From Actinomycetes bacterium (lineage in GTDB: Bacteria; Actinomycetota; Acidimicrobiia; Acidimicrobiales; Microtrichaceae): 64,000 nucleotides of DNA. The notes under the pieces were generated by a model that was not told the origin of the DNA, did no database searches, and worked only from the letters and a program-made list of their open reading frames with translations. The DNA is taken from contig JAAEPF010000051.1 in the NCBI GenBank assembly GCA_024222295.1, forward strand, positions 1 through 64,000. The letters are read 5' to 3'. This document shows, piece by piece, positions 51,782 through 60,120 of this stretch; the first letter of the stretch is position 1, and every line of letters begins with the position of its first letter. A program made the position numbers and the translations under genes.

Positions 51782-53707
51782 TCAGCCGGCGCGGCCGGCC
51801 GATCCCAGATCGTCGGCGCCTGTGTCCGATGCCAACGAGTTCGGGGCCGTCTTACCGGATCTCGGCATGGGCCCGTCGTCCAACGCCACAGCGGCGTTGC
51901 GCGCAGGGAGCAGCACCCGGCAGTACTCGGCCAGGCGGTCTCGTGCGGTCGCCGAGAGGTGCGTGAACGACAGGCCCACGATGTGCCCGATGTCGGGCGG
52001 CGGTGTCGGCCGCACGGCGCGGACCTCGGCCGCCACCGTTGCCTGGTGGACGGTGCCGTCGAGTCCGGGGATGCGGAGACCGACCACGAAGGGGCAACCG
52101 ATCCGCGGCGCCGATGGCATGCGAACGGACGCTCCGCGCTCCGACACCTCGAGGAGGTCGACCGTCACGCCGCCCACTCGTGCCGTGCTCTCGACAGCGA
52201 AGCGGGGGCGGCCCCTGCGCGTGCGCCTCGCGGCCCTGAGAAGCACGCCGCCGATGGTCGCACAAAGGGCGAGCGCTGCGGCCAGTGACACGGTTGTGGC
52301 CGCCGTGGGTAGTTCCGGCAGGAAGGAGGGTCCCGCCGCGCTGACCGCACGGACTAGTGCCGCCAACGCGATTGAGGCCCCCGAGGTGACCAGGAGTCTG
52401 GCCCTGATCCGAGGTCGGAGGTGGCGATGGCCGGCGGTCGGCGGGGGAGTGCGCAGAGAGGCGGACACCGAACGGGGAACTGCCAACCCCAACCATGCGG
52501 TCGTGTATGCGCCCATCAGCAGCCAGTGGTCCTGCGAGCGTCCTAGCTCGGGGCTCAGTCCACGCGCCAGGCGTCTGCGAGCGAGTGTGAACAGCGCCAT
52601 CCACAGCGCCCACGCGGCGACCAGCATCCATGGGTCGGTGACGATCGGCAGGCGGCCGGTGAGGAGGGTGGCCACCAGTACGGCCACGCTCGCGAGGCGG
52701 CGGGGCCCGGCCAGGTAGGTCGCGATCGTGCCGAGGTAGGAGAGGCGCTGCCCCCTGCTGAGTCCGCCGGGGAACAGCGGTGAGCTCGGGGTGCGCAGCG
52801 ACTGGATGTTGCCGGCGGCCCATAGAGCATGGCGGGCGACGAAGCCCTCAACGTCGGCTTGCGCGAGGGTCAGCGCCGTCGGCTCGCCATGGAACGTCGA
52901 GGTCCACCCGTCCGCGTGCGCTGCAAGCGACATCTGGAACGTGGGGGTGTCCGTCTGGACCGGCACCCCGCCGAGTGCGTCAACCGCCTCACGGCGGAGC
53001 AGGGCACCCGAGCCGCACCAGTAGGCGGCCCCGTGGTGGTTCTTGCCGGGCTGCATCACGCCGAAGAACAGTGCGAGCTCGTCGATGCCACCGTCGTAGT
53101 CGCCGGCTGAGGGGCCGTACACCGCCTGGCGGCCCTGGGCACACCACACGGTCTCATCTGCGAAGTCTCCCTGCAGTGCTCCGATCATCTCGGGCAGTGG
53201 AACGTCGTCACCGCGCAGAACCGCGATCAGCTCACCGTCGAGTCGGTCCAGCACGGAGTTCAGGTGCACTTCGGGCTCGGCCGAGGCGTCGAGGCCCCGG
53301 GGACACATGACCTCGATGCCGAGTGATCTGGCCAGATCGGCCACCTGTTGGCGGCACAGAGGGTCCAAGACAACGGTGCGGTGCTCGTGTTGCAGCGCCA
53401 CGCACCCGATCAGTGTGGCTCGCAGCACCTCGGTGGGCTCGTCGCGGGCAATCACCACTACGTCTACGGTGTGTTGGCGCTCCGGAGACACGGGCTGGTC
53501 GAAGCGCAGCCGCCAGGTTTCCGCCGCGAAGCGGACGAGTGACAGCAGGGTCGTTGCTTCCGCCAGCCAGAGGGGCCAGAACAACCACGCGTCCGTGCCG
53601 CTTCGGGTCCAGCCGGCCCGCCAGCCGAGGTAGACGACACCGGCGGCCAAGCCTGTCCAAACGGCGGCACGCGCCGTCGGAGCCGGGTCGTCGATGTGTT
53701 CCGTCAC
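51782..53707 (-). CDS. Membrane GT2-like glycosyltransferase with C-terminal PilZ domain (BcsA-like layout)
   Basis: A 641-residue protein. Two N-terminal membrane helices precede a GT-A domain (about 80-300: VDVVVIARDEP), several further helices (330-490) and a PilZ domain (about 496-600). This is the order of cellulose synthase BcsA, but the catalytic motifs are altered: DxD is LRGDD (164-168, first Asp lost), TED is QTD (251-253, Asp253 kept), and QxxRW is not recognisable around ARHALW. The c-di-GMP motif is partial: R497-x3-R501 is present, while (D/N)xSxxG reads EVSERG (519-524). It may make a different polymer or be regulatory. GTG 53707 is a best guess; longer in-frame starts exist to 53848. 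Confidence 0.8.
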   Translation of the reverse strand: MTEHIDDPAPTARAAVWTGLAAGVVYLGWRAGWTRSGTDAWLFWPLWLAEATTLLSLVRFAAETWRLRFDQPVSPERQHTVDVVVIARDEPTEVLRATLIGCVALQHEHRTVVLDPLCRQQVADLARSLGIEVMCPRGLDASAEPEVHLNSVLDRLDGELIAVLRGDDVPLPEMIGALQGDFADETVWCAQGRQAVYGPSAGDYDGGIDELALFFGVMQPGKNHHGAAYWCGSGALLRREAVDALGGVPVQTDTPTFQMSLAAHADGWTSTFHGEPTALTLAQADVEGFVARHALWAAGNIQSLRTPSSPLFPGGLSRGQRLSYLGTIATYLAGPRRLASVAVLVATLLTGRLPIVTDPWMLVAAWALWMALFTLARRRLARGLSPELGRSQDHWLLMGAYTTAWLGLAVPRSVSASLRTPPPTAGHRHLRPRIRARLLVTSGASIALAALVRAVSAAGPSFLPELPTAATTVSLAAALALCATIGGVLLRAARRTRRGRPRFAVESTARVGGVTVDLLEVSERGASVRMPSAPRIGCPFVVGLRIPGLDGTVHQATVAAEVRAVRPTPPPDIGHIVGLSFTHLSATARDRLAEYCRVLLPARNAAVALDDGPMPRSGKTAPNSLASDTGADDLGSAGRAG

Positions 53708-53893
53708 CCCCCACGGATCGGCAGGGTGGGCTCCGATGTGAACCGAGGCGCCAGATGCCGAAGGTGGAGCCGACCGGCGGTCGACCGGCCATGCCGTCCG
53801 GGCGAACAACGCGCATCGGTCCAAGGAGGTCGCCAGGGCGGCGGGCACGCTCTTTCGGGAACCGCGCCGAGCGGCGATACGCTCTCTCGCTCC

Positions 53894-53967
53894 GGGCGTG
53901 TAGCTCAGTTGGCTAGAGCGCTTCCCTTACAAGGAAGATGTCGGGGGTTCGAGTCCCTCCACGCCCA
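53894..53967 (+). tRNA. tRNA-Val (anticodon TAC)
   Basis: A 74-base cloverleaf. Acceptor GGGCGTG (53894-53900) pairs with CACGCCC (53960-53966), the D arm is GCTC/GAGC, and the anticodon stem CTTCC/GGAAG holds loop CTTACAA with TAC at 53928-53930. The T arm is GGGGG-TTCGAGT-CCCTC with one G-T pair, and the discriminator is A53967. It borders the AT-richer island that follows. Confidence 0.95.
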
Positions 53968-54078
53968 CCGAGTTTGAGTCAGTTCCAAAGAGATCGCACG
54001 CTGACCAATCCACCGCGCGAACTGGAATTCCGAGCTCTTCGGGGGACAACCACCGTTCGAAATCGATGACCACTAACA

Positions 54079-54138
54079 GTTAGTTGTGTAGCGTTCTAGT
54101 TAGTTGTGTAGTGTTCTAGTTAGTTGTGTAGCGTTCTA
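54079..54138. repeat. Three tandem copies of a 20-bp AT-rich repeat
   Basis: Unit GTTAGTTGTGTAGCGTTCTA occurs at 54079-54098, 54099-54118 (one change, GTGTTCTA at the end) and 54119-54138, without gaps. A 20-bp period is close to two helical turns. It lies about 110 bases after tRNA-Val and 27 bases before the TAAGCT hexamer, so it could be an operator array or an iteron-like relic. Confidence 0.9.
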
Positions 54139-54164
54139 GCGCAACAGTCGCCCTGCCAACCCTC

Positions 54165-54170
54165 TAAGCT
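54165..54170 (+). promoter_or_regulatory. Candidate -10 hexamer (TAAGCT) of the island
   Basis: TAAGCT ends 6 bases before an ATG at 54177 and 27 bases after the 20-bp repeats. It is the best promoter candidate for the two-gene module that begins at 54646. Confidence 0.3.
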
Positions 54171-54645
54171 AGACCTATGGAACTGAGTGCTAGGGCGCTT
54201 GGAGCAGTTCCTGGAGGGCAGCTTGATCTGCTGCCTTGCTCCGAGCCCCAACGTAGACACGATAGGGGTGCAGCTAGGTCCAGCTCCGCTGTGAGTTTGT
54301 CCGGGCACAGTGCTCCAACTGGCTGTCAGCCGTCAGCTGGACTGCCTTCACTTGCGTGTCGTGGGCGGAGTTTCGGTGGTTTCGTGTTGTCGTTCGGTCG
54401 AAGGCACTCCCAACCCGGGGGATTACCCAACTCGCAGCATCACCTTCTTTGCTTGCCATCGCCCCAAGAGGAAGCTGCAACTTGCGCGGCGGTCGGCAAA
54501 GAAAGAGCTTGTGCCAGCCAGCCCAACCTCCGGCGTCCCCAAAACCTCACAAGCAGCGCTGACCAGTAATCCTGTCATGAGCCCAGAAGATCGCTTCCCT
54601 TCCTATCCGATGATACCGACCGTTCACAAAGGTGTGCCAGGAGCT

Positions 54646-55164
54646 ATGCGTATTAGAGCACTAGTGATAATGATCCTCCTTGTCAGCTTGGCCGCCGGAT
54701 GCAGTAATTCCGGCGATTCCAAGTTCGAACGCGTGGAGGGATTGCAGCCGCACTCGGTGGACGCAGACTTGGTGTTCACGAACGGTGGGGGTAGTTCAAC
54801 TCACTCATTGGGCGAGCTTGAAGAAATAGAGATGGTCCGGACCGAAGTATATGAGCCGTTTGTTGAGGCCAGAACCACCTTCGAGGGGCCAACAGTAGAG
54901 GCAGTGGTCGATCACTTGGGGTGGGGTACAGATGCAGAAGTCCAAATAGTGGCCCTCAATGAATACTCCTATGATATCCCTATCTCTGACCTCATTGAGG
55001 GCGACGCTGTCATCGCCACACGTGAAAATGGTGGCTCGATTCCGCTGGAGGAAGGTGGGCCTGCCCGTATAATATTCCCTGATTGGAGCTCGCAGGGCGC
55101 CATCGAGGACGCTTGGGTCTGGTCTGTGGAGACGATAGAGGTCCTGAACGGACCAGGGGACTAG
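54646..55164 (+). CDS. Lipoprotein with sulfite-oxidase-like (Oxidored_molyb) domain, partner of GGDEF-EAL protein
   Basis: A 172-residue predicted lipoprotein: signal ALVIMILLVSLAAGC with lipobox Cys19. The mature part reads like the small periplasmic SUOX-fold proteins: TTFEGPTVEAVVDHLGW (TFxGPxLxxLL), VQIVALNEYSYDIPISDL, AVIATRENGGSIPLEEGGPA, RIIFPDW and VWSVETIEVL. The cysteine that binds molybdenum in sulfite oxidases is absent (only Cys19), so it is probably a binding or signalling domain and not a redox enzyme. The start ATG 54646 has AGGAG close upstream. The next gene starts 11 bases after its stop. Codon use is visibly more AT-rich than the window average. Confidence 0.72.
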   Translation: MRIRALVIMILLVSLAAGCSNSGDSKFERVEGLQPHSVDADLVFTNGGGSSTHSLGELEEIEMVRTEVYEPFVEARTTFEGPTVEAVVDHLGWGTDAEVQIVALNEYSYDIPISDLIEGDAVIATRENGGSIPLEEGGPARIIFPDWSSQGAIEDAWVWSVETIEVLNGPGD

Positions 55165-55174
55165 GAGACCTCAG

Positions 55175-57424
55175 GTGCGTGGACCAAGTCGATCTGAAAG
55201 ATCTCCAAAATCCCGGGTTCGAGGCATTCTTTTAGTCCTCCTACTGGGTAGTTTGGTGGCAACTGCTCTTGCCGCGTTTCGGCTCTACTCGGTCGCTAGC
55301 GAAATCTCCTCAAACAGCGAACTAACCAGGGATGTCAGCGGCGGTGTCTCCGATCTTCGTCTTGACAGCGAGTCTATTGCTGACCTGCTGGACGGCTCTA
55401 CCCTAAAGCAGAAGGAGGCCGTCGGTCCCGACACCGACCCTGTCTTGGTTGGTGAGCAGCATCGGCGACCTACCATCCAAGAGATCGCCCTGTCGTACTC
55501 TCTGGCGCGTCGACAGGTCGACATCGCCGGCGACGATATTTCTAAACTGTCAGATCCAAGAAACGATGTCCTATACAGCGACCTCGTAGGAGCCTACGAC
55601 GAGGTCGCTGTATTGCTCGATAGAGCATCAGAGTCCGGTGACTTTGATTATTCTGCCGGTCAGACATTGGCCCCACCCCTGAGGTCGACTTCTAGAAGGC
55701 TCGTCGACAACGCCTTCGCAGAGGTGCGGCAAAATGCGTCTGATAACAAAATCAGTATTCAACTCGAACTCTTGATCGTGTTCCTTCCGTTGGTGAGCTT
55801 GGCGCTTCTATTCTTGCTCGGGAAGGAGAATGAGAGAGACGTCCAGCGTCGGCTCGCAGAAGCAACACAAACACTTGAGGCAGGACACCGCTTCACCAAA
55901 ATCGAAGCGGAGGCTCTAGAACGTATTGCCCAGGGCAGGCGCACTTCAGACGTCCGAAACTATCTAGCCCAAGTTATCGATCGGGAGTCTTCTGGTGAGT
56001 GGACGCTGGGTCAAGCGAATGTAGTGGCAAAGTCTGCTAATGCTCCGGCCATACCCTCCAGCTTCACTGGTATGATTCCAGGCATACTTGAGGTAGCCGC
56101 CGAACGGGACCGGATAACCGACTCGTTAGTATCTGAGGCTCGCACTGATCCTCTTACGGGTCTTGCCAACCGTGCGGCGTTAACTGGTGGTCTGTCTTCA
56201 GCAATGAGAGGTAGCCGGGATGATGATGTGGCATTTCTCTTTATTGATCTATCTGAGTTCAAGGACATAAACGACAATTTCGGGCACCGAACTGGAGACG
56301 CCGTTCTACGTGAAATAGCGTCGAGGATAGAGGCAGAGTGTCCTGACAACGGGTTGGCGGGCAGGATAGGCGGCGATGAGTTCGGCATGCTCCTTACGGA
56401 GACCGACTCGGCCGCTGCGAGAGATGTCGCCCACCGAATTCTGGAAGCTGTGCGGGCGCCAATTTCCTGCGACCCCGTCGACCTGACCGTAGGTGCATGC
56501 ATCGGAATAGCATTCGCAAGGGCGGAACACGATAATTCGGAAGAACTGCTAATGGAAGCTGATCAGGCTATGTATAAAGCCAAGGCAGTTGGTGAGCAAA
56601 TTGTACTCAGTGATGCAAGGATGCGATCTGCCATAGATAGGCGCCAGGCCATCGAAGATACAATAGTGCGTGCTATAGATGCCGAAAATATGGAGCTTCG
56701 CTACCAGCCTATTGTCGATACAGGCAGCGGTCGTATTGCCGGGGTAGAGGCACTCGTGAGACTTCGATCTGGCGAGCGGCTGATGCAACCTTCTGAGTTC
56801 CTCCGTGTAGCCGAAGAGACGGGACTGATTATTCAGATTGATCGCTACGTAATGACTCACGCGGCACGCCAGGTTGCGAGCTGGAACACACGGGATGACA
56901 TCCAGCTGAATCTGGCTGTCAACATATCCGGTGTGCACTTGAACCAGGGCGACCCCCTCGGAGCGATCAACGCTGCGGTCAAACAGTCAGGCCTGCAGAT
57001 GGAAGATCTGACCATCGAGATATCGGAGGGAGTATTCCTAAACGATCCGACGGCTGTCGCCGAGAAGATGGCAACGCTGCGCAGGCTGGGCGCCAAGTTT
57101 GCAATTGACGACTTCGGTGTTGGGTACTCGTCCCTGGCGCAATTGCGGCGGTTGCCGATCGACAAGTTGAAGATCGACCGCGCTTTCACTCAGGAACTTG
57201 TTCTCTCCAGCGAGGGTGATGCGGTCGTGAGGGCGATCCTTGACGTGGCAGGGGCGTTGAACCTAGAGACCGTGGCTGAAGGGGTAGAGTCGGTCGAACA
57301 ACATCAGCGGTTGCAGGACTTGGGCTGTGAATACAGTCAAGGCTATTTCTTTGCTAAGCCTATGACAGCTGGAGAACTTGCCAAGCAGTGGTTGCACAAG
57401 GCTGAGGAACTACAGCATCGCTAA
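55175..57424 (+). CDS. Membrane-bound GGDEF-EAL c-di-GMP turnover protein
   Basis: A 749-residue protein. TM1 is about 16-38, an extracytoplasmic helical sensor about 39-195, TM2 about 196-215, and a HAMP-like/coiled linker about 216-320. The diguanylate cyclase domain has DPLTGLANR and an intact GGDEF at 399-403. The EAL domain has EAL (525-527), NLAVNISGVHL, IEISEGVF, DDFGVGYSS (645-653), KLKIDRAF, AEGVES and QGYFFAKP. No RxxD inhibitory site precedes GGDEF. Both activities look possible. GTG 55175 has GGAGA 7 bases upstream. Codon use is AT-richer than neighbours, suggesting transfer. The lipoprotein upstream is the likely sensor partner. Confidence 0.94.
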   Translation: MRGPSRSERSPKSRVRGILLVLLLGSLVATALAAFRLYSVASEISSNSELTRDVSGGVSDLRLDSESIADLLDGSTLKQKEAVGPDTDPVLVGEQHRRPTIQEIALSYSLARRQVDIAGDDISKLSDPRNDVLYSDLVGAYDEVAVLLDRASESGDFDYSAGQTLAPPLRSTSRRLVDNAFAEVRQNASDNKISIQLELLIVFLPLVSLALLFLLGKENERDVQRRLAEATQTLEAGHRFTKIEAEALERIAQGRRTSDVRNYLAQVIDRESSGEWTLGQANVVAKSANAPAIPSSFTGMIPGILEVAAERDRITDSLVSEARTDPLTGLANRAALTGGLSSAMRGSRDDDVAFLFIDLSEFKDINDNFGHRTGDAVLREIASRIEAECPDNGLAGRIGGDEFGMLLTETDSAAARDVAHRILEAVRAPISCDPVDLTVGACIGIAFARAEHDNSEELLMEADQAMYKAKAVGEQIVLSDARMRSAIDRRQAIEDTIVRAIDAENMELRYQPIVDTGSGRIAGVEALVRLRSGERLMQPSEFLRVAEETGLIIQIDRYVMTHAARQVASWNTRDDIQLNLAVNISGVHLNQGDPLGAINAAVKQSGLQMEDLTIEISEGVFLNDPTAVAEKMATLRRLGAKFAIDDFGVGYSSLAQLRRLPIDKLKIDRAFTQELVLSSEGDAVVRAILDVAGALNLETVAEGVESVEQHQRLQDLGCEYSQGYFFAKPMTAGELAKQWLHKAEELQHR

Positions 57425-57505
57425 CCGTCGTTCAGCGCCATGTTCGAGCGTTCCCATGGCATGTTAGTTCGGCGAATTTGGGCTAGCCCCATACCGGCCG
57501 GCCAC

Positions 57506-58678
57506 TCAGTCACGGTCGCCGAGGCGGGCCATGTATGCGGCACGCACTGCGAAGTTGCGGCGCATGGAGAGAAGGTTCTCCTCCACGAACTCCTCGCGGT
57601 AGGACTTGTCAACGAGGGCCGAGACCGTGAACTGGAGCCCGGCAATCGCCGCGATGAAGGCCGCGCAGCGCAGCAGTGCGCCGGTCAGGACGATCTGGTT
57701 CTCCCAGAGCGTGAACTCCGCCACGGCTCCGGAGAACTGGTCGCCGGTCCACAGGGCGATGGTGTCCTCACTGACGAGGAACGTCCCTAGCACCACGTAG
57801 AAGACGAAGATCGCAAGGGTCACGAAGATGATCTGGATCGACTGGCTCGTGAAGAACACCAGGCCCACGTTCAGCCGCATACGACGCGACTGCGGGGGCA
57901 CGTGCGGCGGGTCCTCCAATCCGTCGACGCCGAGCGAGTCGATCGGGGTGCCATCCAGCAGCGGCCCGACTTCGGACCAGCGATCGAAGTGCCCGGCAGC
58001 CGAGACCTCCTGAGGCAGCCGGATCACCATGAACAGCGAGCCGGTGACCACCAGCAACGCGACTGCGGCCGCGTAGAAGTCGCCGGGGATGTCGGTAGCG
58101 ACCCTCCACATCTCTGCGTTCACGAACATGAACATCGTGAAGATCAAGAGGAGGGGCAGGGACCGGATCATCAGGTTGGCGACGTTGGCCAGCTGTCTGA
58201 ACAGCTGAACAATCGCCCAACGGGTCATGGGCAGCAGTCCGTAGGAGACCACCACGTAGACGACGATCAGAACCAACAGGTTGAATCCGAGCGTGAGCGC
58301 AGCGGTGGCCCACTGCAGCCCGAACAGCACCGGCAGCACGCTCGGCACCAGCACGAAGGCGCTCAGCTCCCGTGCTCCGATCTTGTCAGGGCGGCGGTAC
58401 CAGGGTCGGCCGCGGGCGCGGTTGAGCAGAGCCAGCGTGAGCACCAGTGCCACCACACCGCCGACCACCACGAGCACGTTGGCCCAGGTGGGCAGGTCGT
58501 CGGATACGCCGTTGACCATCTGGGACACGAACACGACGGTGAGCACCGGCCATGCCCGGGTGAAGATGTCGTCGGACGCGGTGTAGTCCTCGATGAAGTG
58601 GGGCACGCCCCGGCTCACGAACCACCGCTCAGTGAGCCGTCGCATCTCGGCGCGGTCCTCGGCGGTGGTCACGGGCAC
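57506..58678 (-). CDS. Polytopic membrane protein, unknown function
   Basis: A 390-residue protein with about eight hydrophobic segments (ANVLVVVGGVVALVLTLALL, LGFNLLVLIVVYVVVSYGLL, SLPLLLIFTMFMFVNAEMWR, IIFVTLAIFVFYVVLGTFLV). There is a hydrophilic loop in the middle (DRWSEVGPLLDGTPIDSLGV). I do not recognise the family. It starts at GTG 58678. It follows the P450 gene on the same strand after 39 bases and may share its transcript, and it is convergent with the GGDEF-EAL gene, at the point where composition returns to high GC. Confidence 0.8.
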   Translation of the reverse strand: MPVTTAEDRAEMRRLTERWFVSRGVPHFIEDYTASDDIFTRAWPVLTVVFVSQMVNGVSDDLPTWANVLVVVGGVVALVLTLALLNRARGRPWYRRPDKIGARELSAFVLVPSVLPVLFGLQWATAALTLGFNLLVLIVVYVVVSYGLLPMTRWAIVQLFRQLANVANLMIRSLPLLLIFTMFMFVNAEMWRVATDIPGDFYAAAVALLVVTGSLFMVIRLPQEVSAAGHFDRWSEVGPLLDGTPIDSLGVDGLEDPPHVPPQSRRMRLNVGLVFFTSQSIQIIFVTLAIFVFYVVLGTFLVSEDTIALWTGDQFSGAVAEFTLWENQIVLTGALLRCAAFIAAIAGLQFTVSALVDKSYREEFVEENLLSMRRNFAVRAAYMARLGDRD

Positions 58679-58717
58679 GCCATGAGTCTTCCCGACGGCC
58701 GTGGGGGATTGGTGGTT

Positions 58718-59950
58718 CTAGGCGGGATCGAGGACCAGGTGCACGTGTGCGAGCCGGCGCACGAGCAGGCTCGGGATGTGCGCCGGCGCGGGCGCGGTCG
58801 GGTCAAGGCGGATGTCGCTTGTCGTACGGATGAGGGCCTCGGTGACGATCCGGGCCTCCAGACGGGCCAGCGGGGCGCCGAGGCAGTGGTGGATACCCCA
58901 CCCGAACCCGAAGTGGTCCCGCGGGTTCGCCCGGTCGAGGAGGACCGAGTCCGGGGCGTCGAATGCCTCCGGGTCGCGGTTGGCCGACGCCCAGATCAGG
59001 AACAGCCGGGCCCCTTCGGGGATGCTCACGCTCGCCAACTCGGTGTCGCGGCTGGCGACCCGGAAGTGTCCCCTGAACGGGCTCTCGAGGCGCACCACCT
59101 CTTCGAGGAACGGCTCTAGGAGGGATGTGTCCGCTCTTACGCGGGCCTGGATGTCAGGGTTGCAGGCCAGCACGCGCGCCGCGCTACCGATGAGGTTGCC
59201 GGTCGAGTCCGACCCGGCCGAGACCAGCTGCAGCGCCATCGAGGTCGCCTCCGCGTCGGAGAGGCTCCCATCCTGCACCGCCTCTGCCAGCGTGCCGAGG
59301 ATGGCATCGCCCGCCGAGCCACCCGGCCCTGCATCAGCGAGGTTCTCGCGCAGGTACTTCACGAATCCGAACACCGACGCAGCGCACTGCGCCAGGCGCT
59401 CTGTTGAGGCGACACCGCTGAGCAGCTCGACGCCATCGTCGGACCACTGCTTCAGTCGGGGCGTGTCTTCATCGGGCAGGCCCAGTAGGGCCGCGATCAC
59501 GTGCACCGGCAATCTCGAAGCGAGTGAGTCCATCCACTCGATCGAGCCTGCCTCCACCAGCGGCGCCAGCATGGCCGAAGCCAGTTCTTCGATCATCGGG
59601 GCGGCGGTGTTCACCTCGCGGAAGGTCCGCGCCACCACCTTGCGTTGCCGGGAGTGGTCGGGGGGGTCCGCAGTGGCCAGCACATCGGCAACGGTCGAGG
59701 CCGACGCGCCGAAGTCCACGAGCTCGGAGCCACCACTGCCTGTGGCATTCGCCTGCACGAAGGCGGTCAGGTGCGACGAGAAATCCTCCTTGCGACCTGC
59801 TGCCTCCTTCACATCTGCGTAGCGCGAGACCAGGAACAGGTCCATCCCGGGGATGTGGTGCACCGGCGAGTCCTCCCGCAGCCGTGCATAGAGGTCGTAG
59901 GGATCCTCGAGGTTGTCGAGGTCGAACACGTCCAGGTCGGGGGAGCCCAT
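58718..59950 (-). CDS. Cytochrome P450
   Basis: A 410-residue soluble bacterial P450. The heme ligand is Cys356 in FGFGWGIHHCLGAP. The I-helix oxygen motif is AGSDST (245-250) and the K-helix ExxR is EEVVR (283-287). The B/C-region TADPPDHSRQRKVV is typical of actinobacterial CYPs acting on lipids, sterols or terpenoids. Ferredoxin and reductase genes are not adjacent. ATG 59950 has GAGGAAA upstream. It is divergent from the F420-type gene and near a Rieske oxygenase, suggesting a catabolic neighbourhood. Confidence 0.95.
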   Translation of the reverse strand: MGSPDLDVFDLDNLEDPYDLYARLREDSPVHHIPGMDLFLVSRYADVKEAAGRKEDFSSHLTAFVQANATGSGGSELVDFGASASTVADVLATADPPDHSRQRKVVARTFREVNTAAPMIEELASAMLAPLVEAGSIEWMDSLASRLPVHVIAALLGLPDEDTPRLKQWSDDGVELLSGVASTERLAQCAASVFGFVKYLRENLADAGPGGSAGDAILGTLAEAVQDGSLSDAEATSMALQLVSAGSDSTGNLIGSAARVLACNPDIQARVRADTSLLEPFLEEVVRLESPFRGHFRVASRDTELASVSIPEGARLFLIWASANRDPEAFDAPDSVLLDRANPRDHFGFGWGIHHCLGAPLARLEARIVTEALIRTTSDIRLDPTAPAPAHIPSLLVRRLAHVHLVLDPA

Positions 59951-60108
59951 GGTTTCCTCAGTCTCTCTCGCAGCTGCTCGCTCGGCTGCGGTGGTGCACG
60001 GCGGCCTGCTCGAAGAGGGGGGCGATGTGCAGCAGGTCGAGCATCGCCGGATCGTATGGCACCAGCGTGGTTGAGCGGTAGGCCTCCCCGGGTGAGCCGT
60101 GCGATGCC

Positions 60109-60114
60109 TATCGT
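60109..60114 (+). promoter_or_regulatory. Candidate leaderless -10 hexamer (TATCGT)
   Basis: TATCGT ends exactly 6 bases before ATG 60121; no Shine-Dalgarno is present. Confidence 0.4.
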
Positions 60115-60120
60115 CTGGCC

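Larger units (their letters stand above)
53968..54645. other. Non-coding leader of the AT-richer island
   Basis: About 680 bases after tRNA-Val with a composition clearly less GC-rich than the genes around. It holds the three 20-bp tandem repeats (54079-54138) and a TAAGCT hexamer. An open frame from ATG 54177 to 54569 exists, but its translation is Ser/Pro/Arg/His/Gln-rich and not protein-like. If transcription starts near 54177, the lipoprotein gene would have a leader of about 470 bases. No c-di-GMP riboswitch motif was recognised by eye. Confidence 0.5.

Noticed and set aside
54177..54569. A 130-codon open frame with a TAAGCT hexamer 6 bases before its ATG
   Set aside because: The promoter-like context is good, but the translation is Ser/Pro/Arg/His/Gln/Cys-rich with no hydrophobic core. 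It is kept as a possible leader, not as a gene.
53894..57500. Prophage or integrative element at tRNA-Val
   Set aside because: No integrase, no phage genes and no repeat of the tRNA 3' end was found at the right side of the AT-richer segment. Only a 7-base GTTCGAG match exists.
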